DNA of 8,538 nt from an uncultured Collinsella sp. Lineage in GTDB: Bacteria > Actinomycetota > Coriobacteriia > Coriobacteriales > Coriobacteriaceae. The translations under genes and the position numbers were made by a program. Numbering within the stretch: position 1 is the first letter of the stretch; every line of letters starts with the position of its first letter. Location of the stretch: contig URUC01000085.1 in NCBI GenBank assembly GCA_900550965.1, forward strand, positions 1-8,538. Reading direction: 5' to 3'. The notes beneath the pieces are model-generated. The model ran no database searches. It was not told the DNA's origin and worked only from the letters and a program-made list of their open reading frames with translations. This document shows, piece after piece, positions 1 through 7,436 of this stretch.

Positions 1-252
1 GTCTATGCGCTCAACGGGGAGAAAGGCGATGTCGAACCTGCGTACATGGCTTCGACGGTTAAAGACCGGTACAAAGCCTTCTCTGGAGACACGTTTTACG
101 TAGCAGAGTACGACACGACCTACCGTCAGCTTCGCTACAACAAGAGATACGAATATCTAGGCCCAGAAGTAATCAGCTATACGTCGGGTTGGTACCGCTC
201 CAGCTATGGACACATAACCCAGTTCAAGTGTAACTACCGCGTGTACAACTAA
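1..252 (+). CDS. C-terminal part of an unrecognised tyrosine-rich protein (5' end outside window)
   Basis: The frame is open from base 1 to the TAA at 250-252 and encodes 83 residues. An ATG lies at 46, but the frame continues upstream without a stop and no good ribosome binding site precedes that ATG, so I read this as the tail of a longer gene. The fragment contains 14 tyrosines, several next to Arg, Ser or Asn, and ends in CNYRVYN. I see no catalytic motif, membrane helix or Cys pair. The alternating aromatic/polar pattern would suit a beta-rich domain, but that is only an impression. A perfect terminator begins 16 bases after the stop, which supports a genuine gene end. I do not recognise the family, and no function can be given from this fragment. 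Confidence 0.7.
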   Translation, partial: VYALNGEKGDVEPAYMASTVKDRYKAFSGDTFYVAEYDTTYRQLRYNKRYEYLGPEVISYTSGWYRSSYGHITQFKCNYRVYN

Positions 253-267
253 AGCAACCGGCTGGGA

Positions 268-302
268 CGAGGGGCGACGCAAAAGCGTCGCCCCTCGTTT
301 TT
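268..302 (+). terminator. Rho-independent terminator of the first gene
   Basis: A perfect 13-bp stem pairs 268-280 (CGAGGGGCGACGC) with 285-297 around an AAAA loop and is followed by five T residues (298-302). It starts 16 bases after the stop codon of the partial gene. This is a textbook intrinsic terminator and it separates that gene from the rpmE unit. Confidence 0.93.
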
Positions 303-335
303 AACCATGTCAACTGAACCTAGTTCAGTTTGGTT
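303..335. repeat. Interrupted palindrome, possible operator
   Basis: AACTGAAC (312-319) and GTTCAGTT (323-330) form a perfect 8-bp inverted repeat around CTA. A further outer pair, AACCA (303-307) and TGGTT (331-335), is offset by a four-base bulge. No T-run follows, so it is not a terminator. The symmetry suits a dimeric regulator site or a small RNA hairpin. The core GAAC-N3-GTTC is one base too tight for the Gram-positive LexA box (GAAC-N4-GTTC), so I do not call it an SOS site. No promoter can be placed next to it with confidence. Confidence 0.5.
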
Positions 336-393
336 GATTTCCGATCTCAGCCGAACACATTGAGCGGAAAGGCCGTTCCCGCAGTCAGTCGAA

Positions 394-426
394 CGTCCCC
401 GGGGCCCTTCTCAGGCCCCGGGGACG
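394..426. repeat. Very GC-rich 13-bp hairpin in the rpmE upstream region
   Basis: 394-406 (CGTCCCCGGGGCC) pairs perfectly with 414-426 around the loop CTTCTCA. It is followed by GCATTTTCCC, with only four T residues starting at 430, so it would be a poor intrinsic terminator on the + strand. On the minus strand no T-run follows either. It could be a weak terminator catching read-through, or the end of a small transcript starting near the 303-335 palindrome. From 427 to about 506 I see no gene or clear signal. Confidence 0.55.
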
Positions 427-506
427 GCATTTTCCCAGTTGAAGGAACGGTGGAGATGTGTTTCGATGGGTCAGATTCGTGTCGTTCCGAAAAGACCGTG
501 AACCTT

Positions 507-535
507 TTGTGGGACACGCGGCGCCGTGGTACCAT
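507..535 (+). promoter_or_regulatory. Candidate promoter of rpmE
   Basis: TTGTGG (507-512) and TACCAT (530-535) are separated by exactly 17 bases. The -10 fits the TAnnnT pattern common in high-GC Gram-positives, while the -35 keeps only TTG. Transcription would start near 542, just before the two leader hairpins, giving a 5' UTR of roughly 78 bases. This is pattern-based only. Confidence 0.42.
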
Positions 536-541
536 AGCCGA

Positions 542-619
542 GTTTGTTGTCTTGGTCGGAAACCAAGACGCCTTATGCGCTGATCGGTAACCAGCGCCTG
601 ACCAATAAGGAGTCCTACC
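542..619 (+). promoter_or_regulatory. Structured rpmE leader, candidate L31 autoregulatory element
   Basis: Two hairpins stand in tandem before the rpmE start. The first pairs GTCTTGGT (549-556) with ACCAAGAC (562-569) around CGGAA. The second pairs GCGCTG (577-582) with CAGCGC (592-597) around a nine-base loop. The loop regions are nearly identical, TCGGAAACCA (556-565) and TCGGTAACCA (584-593). AAGGAG (607-612) then lies 7 bases before the ATG. Ribosomal protein leaders for L31, including one described from Coriobacteria, are known from comparative genomics. I infer that this is such an element but cannot align it to the published model. Confidence 0.5.
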
Positions 620-1045
620 ATGAAGCAGGGTATCCATCCCCAGTATGTCGAGTGCACGGTGACGTGCTCCTGCGGCAACACCTTCAAGACGCACGCTACC
701 GTGTCCGAGATGAAGGTCGAGCTTTGCAACGAGTGCCACCCGTTCTACACCGGCCAGCAGAAGTTCGTCGACACCGGTGGACGCGTCCAGCGCTTCGCCG
801 ACAAGTTCGGTGGCGCCGCTGCCGCCCAGCTCAAGAAGGCTGAGGAGGCCAAGGCTGCCAAGGCCGCCAAGGCTGCTGAGGCCGAGGCCGCTCGCAAGGC
901 CGCCGCTGAGGCTAAGGCTGCCGAGAAGGCTAAGCGTGCTGCTAAGTTCGCCGAGGAGGCTGCCAAGCAGGCCGCCGAGGCTCCCGCAGAGGCTCCCGTC
1001 GAGGAGGCCGCTGCCGAGGCCGAGACCACCGAGGCTGCTGAGTAA
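620..1045 (+). CDS. rpmE: Large-subunit ribosomal protein L31 (bL31), zinc-binding form with long Ala/Lys/Glu tail
   Basis: Protein bL31 sits on the 50S subunit and helps form an inter-subunit bridge. Residues 1-63 are a complete L31: an MKQGIHPQY start, a zinc ribbon with C16, C18, C36 and C39 (CSC and CNEC), then HPFYTGQQ and TGGRVQRF. The four cysteines mark the C+ form, usually made when zinc is sufficient. The 141-residue product is about twice the usual length of around 70. Residues 64-141 are an extra tail, about half alanine, first Lys/Glu-rich and helix-prone, then acidic with no Lys or Arg after K116. The ATG at 620 is chosen because AAGGAG lies 7 bases upstream and the product starts exactly as L31 should. 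It is preceded by a structured leader and followed by its own terminator, so it is probably monocistronic. Confidence 0.95.
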   Translation: MKQGIHPQYVECTVTCSCGNTFKTHATVSEMKVELCNECHPFYTGQQKFVDTGGRVQRFADKFGGAAAAQLKKAEEAKAAKAAKAAEAEAARKAAAEAKAAEKAKRAAKFAEEAAKQAAEAPAEAPVEEAAAEAETTEAAE

Positions 1046-1080
1046 ATAGCTCGCCGCGGAATCGCTCGCATTCATGGCAT

Positions 1081-1122
1081 AAGGGCCGTGCATCCATTTG
1101 GGTGCGCGGCCCTTTTCTTTTT
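1081..1122 (+). terminator. Rho-independent terminator of rpmE
   Basis: A 15-bp stem with two wobble pairs joins 1081-1095 to 1100-1114 around ATTT. The T-rich tract TTTTCTTTTT (1113-1122) follows. The upper part, GCATCCATTTGGGTGCG (1090-1106), recurs with one change in the hairpin before the YitT gene (5471-5487). Confidence 0.92.
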
Positions 1123-1260
1123 ATTGGTGCAAGCTAGCTCGTCCCCATTGCACCAGATTGGTGCGGAGGGGACAGGTTGGTTTGCACCAAATGGCAGAGA
1201 GACGGCGTTTTCCCAGATAAAAGCTGCCAAAATAAACCAGTCCCTTTTTGGCAGGTTGGT
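1123..1260. repeat. Palindrome-dense intergenic repeat cluster upstream of secA
   Basis: TTGGTGCAA (1124-1132) and TTGCACCAA (1182-1190) form a perfect outer 9-bp inverted repeat. Inside lies a nested hairpin: GTCCCC (1141-1146) with GGGGAC (1168-1173), then GCACCA (1150-1155) with TGGTGC (1159-1164) around GAT. A second hairpin follows directly, CTGCCAAAA (1224-1232) with TTTTGGCAG (1246-1254), and TGGCAG (1192-1197) is another potential partner of CTGCCA. AAACCAGTCCCT in its loop resembles a shortened inverse of the earlier AGGGGACAGGTTGGTTT. No reading frame here looks real. This resembles a REP-type palindromic element or a composite operator. Function is unknown. Confidence 0.6.
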
Positions 1261-1309
1261 CGTAGTTATTACGTGGCGGTTGAGGTCGACCGCATAGGGT
1301 GCGTCCTGT

Positions 1310-1339
1310 TTGGCTAAAGTACAACTATCTGTGTTTAAC
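1310..1339 (+). promoter_or_regulatory. Weak candidate promoter of secA
   Basis: TTGGCT (1310-1315) and TTTAAC (1334-1339) lie 18 bases apart, about 47 bases before the secA start. TAAAGT (1315-1320) is an alternative -10 without a matching -35. No strong consensus promoter is visible between the rpmE terminator and secA, so this is the best of several weak choices. Confidence 0.22.
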
Positions 1340-1385
1340 TCGCTCGGAGCTGCATGGCACGGGCGATGGCCAAAAAGGAAACAAC

Positions 1386-4192
<2,807 letters not shown>

Positions 4193-4193
<1 letters not shown>

Positions 4194-5341
4194 TGGCTGA
4201 GGCTTTAGAGGTAACGCCCGCCGAGCTGGACGCGTTTGCGGACCGGCTCGGTGAGGTCGAGTCGTATCTCCACTTGGACGAAAAGCGCACGCGCGTGACC
4301 GAGCTCGAGGCCAAAAGCGTGGCCCCCGGCTTTTGGGATGACGCCGACGCCGCCCGTGCCGCCATGGAGGAAATCGCGCGCACCAAGGAAGATATCGCTG
4401 CCGTGGACAACGCGCGCGGCGAGCTATCTGACGCCCGCGCGGCGCTGGAGCTTGCCGAGGAGATGGGGGATGACCCCGACGCCGCCGCCCTTCGTGAGGA
4501 GGCTACAGCCACGGCTGAGCGCCTGGCACGTGTCATCGATGAGCTTGAGCTTTCGAGCTGGTTTACCGGTGAGTTCGATCACGGCGATGCCATTGTGACC
4601 ATCAAGCCCGGACAGGGTGGTCTGGAGGCCCAGGACTGGACCTTCATGCTCTTTAAGATGTACATGAAGTACTGCCAGCGTCGCGGCTGGAAGGTCACCA
4701 TCAACGACTGTCCCGCAGCCGAGGTCATCGGCATCGACCGCGCGACCTTTACCGTCGAGGGCAAGGACGCATTTGGCATGCTGCGCGCCGAGGCCGGCGT
4801 CCACCGCTTGGTTCGCATTAGCCCCACCGACGACAAGAAGCGCCGCCAGACCACGTTTGCCGGCGTCGAGGTCATCCCCGTGCTACCCGATGATATCGAC
4901 ATCGAAATCAGTCCCGATGACATCCGCGTGGACGTGTACCACGCGAGCGGCCCGGGCGGTCAGGGCGTTAACACCACCGACTCCGCCGTGCGCGTGACGC
5001 ATTTCCCCAGCGGCATTGTGGTTACCTGCCAAAACGAGCGCAGCCAGATCCAGAACAAGGCCGCGTGCATGCAGATCCTCAAGGCTCGCCTGTACGAGAT
5101 TGAGCTCGAGAAGCGCGCCGAGGCGCTCGATGAGATTCGCGGACCCAAAACCACGATTGGTTTTGGCAACCAGATCCGCAGCTACGTGCTCTACCCGTAT
5201 CAGATGGTTAAGGACCTACGCACGGGCGTTGAGACCAGCAACGTCGAGGCAGTTCTTGACGATGGCGACCTGGACCCGTTTGTTATTGGCTATCATCGCT
5301 GGGCCACCGGCAACGCCGATGCAGAAGGCTCGGAGATCTAA
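4193..5341 (+). CDS. prfB: Peptide chain release factor 2 (RF2)
   Basis: RF2 recognises UGA and UAA stop codons in the ribosomal A site and triggers release of the finished peptide. The 382-residue product (E. coli RF2 has 365) has an N-terminal helical domain, then HRLVRISPTDD (S210-P211-T212 at the codon-recognition loop), and the catalytic GGQ motif (G255-G256-Q257) in ASGPGGQGVNTTDSAVR. QIRSYVL and KDLRTGVET identify RF2 rather than RF1. The tripeptide that is SPF in well-studied RF2s reads SPT here. The frame is continuous through YLHLDEK, aligned to E. coli YLDYDAK, so the programmed +1 frameshift of many prfB genes is absent. The ATG at 4193 overlaps the secA stop in TAATG, with AGGA (4182-4185) 7 bases upstream, so prfB is probably translationally coupled to secA. 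Confidence 0.97.
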
Positions 5342-5395
5342 AACATCGGGCGGCTTCAAGCCGATGCTAAGCCCAACGGTTGGACGGGTTTGTAT

Positions 5396-5432
5396 CCGGA
5401 ATAAACCCTGCGCAGGGGTGGTTTTTGTCCGG
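5396..5432 (+). terminator. Weak terminator-like fold after prfB
   Basis: CCGGA (5396-5400) pairs with TCCGG (5428-5432), AAACC (5403-5407) can pair with GGTTT (5420-5424), and the centre is the perfect palindrome CCCTGCGCAGGG (5406-5417). The only T-run (5422-5426) lies within the fold rather than after it. It could slow or partly end the secA-prfB transcript, but it is not a canonical terminator. Confidence 0.3.
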
Positions 5433-5440
5433 CGAATCGG

Positions 5441-5446
5441 TAGAAT
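5441..5446 (+). promoter_or_regulatory. Candidate -10 element for the YitT-family gene
   Basis: TAGAAT matches TATAAT at five of six positions. No good -35 is present at 16-18 bases (TGGTTT at 5419-5424 is the best, spacing 16). A start near 5453 would put the terminator-type hairpin at 5467-5494 within the first 45 bases of the transcript. Confidence 0.35.
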
Positions 5447-5466
5447 CGAATACAGCAAGAAGTTCG

Positions 5467-5494
5467 AAGCGCATCCGTTTGGGTGCGCTTTTTT
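5467..5494 (+). terminator. Strong terminator-type hairpin immediately before the YitT-family gene
   Basis: AAGCGCATCC (5467-5476) pairs with GGGTGCGCTT (5481-5490) around GTTT, with one wobble pair, and six T residues cover 5489-5494. GAGGGAGG (5495-5502) and the ATG at 5507 follow directly, so the hairpin ends 12 bases before the start codon. It may terminate secA-prfB transcripts, or act as an attenuator if transcription starts at the TAGAAT box upstream. Confidence 0.8.
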
Positions 5495-5506
5495 GAGGGA
5501 GGCAGC

Positions 5507-6397
5507 ATGGCATATCGTCTGGACATTAAGCGCATTCTTTCGATGAACTTCTTTCACGACCTGCCCCAGATTATGTTGGGGTGCGCTCTGGCCGCTATTG
5601 CGACCGACCTGTTTTTGATTCCCAACGGCCTTGCTGCCGGTGGCGTTACGGGCCTTGCCACCATTATCCAGGCGGTCGGCGCATCGCGCGGTCTATCGCT
5701 TCCCGTTGGTATTCAGACGATCGTGATGAACGCCTTGCTGCTGCTGGTCGTTATGCGCGAGGGCGGCATGTTCTACGTGGTGCAGACGGCGACGGGCTTT
5801 GTGCTGCTGGGCTTTTTCACCGACCTGTTCGCTCCGTTTGTGGCGCCGCTGGCACATGCCGATCTGATGCTGCCCGCTATGTGGGGCGGCATCATCACGG
5901 GCATCGGTTATGGCATGGTGCTGCGCGCCGGCGCCAACACCGGCGGCTCGGACACGATTGGCCAAATCATCTCGCGTAATACCTCGCTGCCCGTGGGCTC
6001 GACCGTCATGGCGATCGATGTTGCCGTATGTGCGCTGTCGGCTCCGGTCTTTTCAATCGAAAATGCACTATATGCAGGCCTTTCGATGGTCATTAGCGGC
6101 TACGTGATCGATGCCGTGGTCGATGGTGGCAACAAACGCCGTATGGTACTCATCATCTCGGACGAGTTCCCTGATATCGCTGCCGATATTATGTATGGCC
6201 TGGGTCGTGGTTGTACCAAGTTTAAGGCGACTGGCATGTATTCGGGTGCCGAGAAGCCGGTGATCATGGTCATCGTGAGCCGTCGAGAGCTCAATACCCT
6301 CAAGACGATCGTGCGCGAGCGCGATCCTCACGCCATTGTGACGGTCGCTGACGTTACGGAAGCCTTCGGCGAGGGATTCAAGGACATTAGCGCGTAG
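5507..6397 (+). CDS. YitT-family integral membrane protein (DUF161 plus DUF2179)
   Basis: The 296-residue product matches the YitT family layout: an N-terminal block of about five or six hydrophobic segments (roughly 18-39, 62-83, 87-110, 119-141, 162-180 and 184-203), then a soluble C-terminal DUF2179-type domain (about 211-290). Family-typical glycine-rich motifs are visible, NGLAAGGVTGLA (40-51) and GANTGGSDTIGQII (142-155). Many bacteria carry several paralogues. The transported substrate or role is not established, so no function is assigned. The ATG at 5507 is preferred over an in-frame GTG at 5483 because GGGAGG lies 4 bases before it and the GTG falls inside the terminator stem. The gene stands alone between terminator-type signals and the transketolase unit. 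Confidence 0.88.
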   Translation: MAYRLDIKRILSMNFFHDLPQIMLGCALAAIATDLFLIPNGLAAGGVTGLATIIQAVGASRGLSLPVGIQTIVMNALLLLVVMREGGMFYVVQTATGFVLLGFFTDLFAPFVAPLAHADLMLPAMWGGIITGIGYGMVLRAGANTGGSDTIGQIISRNTSLPVGSTVMAIDVAVCALSAPVFSIENALYAGLSMVISGYVIDAVVDGGNKRRMVLIISDEFPDIAADIMYGLGRGCTKFKATGMYSGAEKPVIMVIVSRRELNTLKTIVRERDPHAIVTVADVTEAFGEGFKDISA

Positions 6398-6490
6398 GGG
6401 CGACCGCGTTCCATCCAAAAGACGTTCACATTGATAAACCGTTTCATCAGCGGTTCTGCCTGCTAAATTGTTCAAATAATGATAAAAACT

Positions 6491-6519
6491 CTGGTAAAGC
6501 CATCAGTTTCCAGCATAAT
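6491..6519 (+). promoter_or_regulatory. Candidate promoter of the transketolase genes
   Basis: CTGGTA (6491-6496) and CATAAT (6514-6519) are 17 bases apart in a locally AT-rich gap. The -10 matches five of six consensus bases and the -35 three of six. The spacer carries an imperfect inverted repeat, AAACT (6486-6490) with AGTTT (6505-6509), and CTGG (6491-6494) with CCAG (6510-6513). The leader would be about 79 bases. An additional inverted repeat, AACCG (6437-6441) with CGGTT (6451-6455), lies upstream. The gap from 6398 to 6604 shows no clear terminator for the YitT gene. Confidence 0.35.
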
Positions 6520-6604
6520 GAATGACGTACGTGCATTGCGGCTGTGTTGGGATTACCTTCGGTGCCGTGCGCATCTTGTCTAAAGAGGATGAAAGGAAGG
6601 CACA

Positions 6605-7435
6605 ATGAGCGACGAAGAGCTCAAAAAGGTTGCCAATGAGGTAAGGAAGGGCATCGTCACCGGCGTGCACGCTGCCAAGTCCGGCCATCCGGGCGGTTCG
6701 CTCGGTGCTGCCGACATCATGACCTATCTGTACTTTGAGGAAATGAACGTCGACCCGTCCGATCCCCGCAAGGCCGATCGCGACCGTTTTGTGCTCTCCA
6801 AGGGCCATTGCGCTCCGGGCCTGTACGCCGTGCTCGCCGAGCGCGGGTTCTTCCCCAAAGAGGACCTCAAGACGCTGCGCCATATCGGCAGCCACCTGCA
6901 GGGTCACCCCAACATGAACGACACCCCGGGCGTCGACATGTCCACCGGCTCGCTCGGCCAGGGCATTTCCGCCGCCGTGGGCATGGCCGTTGCCGCCAAG
7001 CACTGGGGCGATACTTATCGCACGTACGCCCTGCTGGGTGATGGCGAGAGCGAGGAGGGCCAGGTCTGGGAGGCCGCCATGTTTGCCGGCAACCAGCAGC
7101 TCGATAACCTCTGCGTGATCGTCGACCACAACGGCCTTCAGATTGACGGTCCCGTCGAGGAGGTCAACGACCCCATGCCGCTCGCCGACAAGTTCCGCGC
7201 GTTCAAGTTCCACGTGGTTGAGCTCGCCGACGGCAACGACTTCGACCAGATCCGCGCCGCCTTTGCCGAGGCTCGCGCCACCAAGGGGCAGCCGACCGCC
7301 ATTATCGCCGAGACCACAAAGGGCAAGGGCGTGTCCTTTATGGAGAACCAGGTTGGTTGGCACGGCAAGGCCCCCAACGATGAACAGTTTGAGCAGGCCA
7401 TGGCAGAGCTCACGGCCGCCGGAGAGGAGCTCTAG
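6605..7435 (+). CDS. Transketolase, N-terminal (thiamine diphosphate-binding) subunit
   Basis: Transketolase moves two-carbon ketol units between sugar phosphates in the non-oxidative pentose phosphate pathway. This 276-residue protein corresponds to the first third or so of a single-chain transketolase of about 660 residues. Visible features are SGHPGGS (H28), SKGH (H68), GSHLQGHP (H97, H101) and the ThDP/metal motif starting GDGE (145-148) and ending at N176 in DHNGLQ. The Pyr and C-terminal domains are missing here and are supplied by the next gene, which starts one base after this stop (TAGGATG). The start is supported by AGGAAGG (6594-6600), 4 bases before the ATG. Two-chain transketolases are known in archaea and many Gram-positives. 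A related ketol-transfer role in another sugar pathway cannot be excluded. Confidence 0.93.
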   Translation: MSDEELKKVANEVRKGIVTGVHAAKSGHPGGSLGAADIMTYLYFEEMNVDPSDPRKADRDRFVLSKGHCAPGLYAVLAERGFFPKEDLKTLRHIGSHLQGHPNMNDTPGVDMSTGSLGQGISAAVGMAVAAKHWGDTYRTYALLGDGESEEGQVWEAAMFAGNQQLDNLCVIVDHNGLQIDGPVEEVNDPMPLADKFRAFKFHVVELADGNDFDQIRAAFAEARATKGQPTAIIAETTKGKGVSFMENQVGWHGKAPNDEQFEQAMAELTAAGEEL

Positions 7436-7436
7436 G

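Noticed and set aside
312..330. LexA/SOS box
   Set aside because: The half-sites GAAC and GTTC are separated by three bases instead of four, and no SOS gene is adjacent.
330..590. 86-codon plus-strand frame between the first gene and rpmE
   Set aside because: It runs through the GC-rich hairpin and the putative promoter, has no RBS and gives a low-quality Pro/Ser/Arg product.
347..1093. 248-codon minus-strand frame across rpmE and its upstream region
   Set aside because: The low-complexity Gly/Leu/Ser product is the complement of the Ala/Lys/Glu tail, and the frame also crosses the rpmE leader and promoter.
1299..1385. N-terminal extension of SecA from a GTG at 1299
   Set aside because: The added 29 residues do not resemble a SecA N-terminus, and a good ribosome binding site precedes the ATG at 1386.
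7143..7436. N-terminal extension of the second transketolase subunit by 98 codons
   Set aside because: It is the +1 shadow of the first subunit's gene, rich in Pro/Ser/Arg, and the ATG at 7437 has its own RBS.
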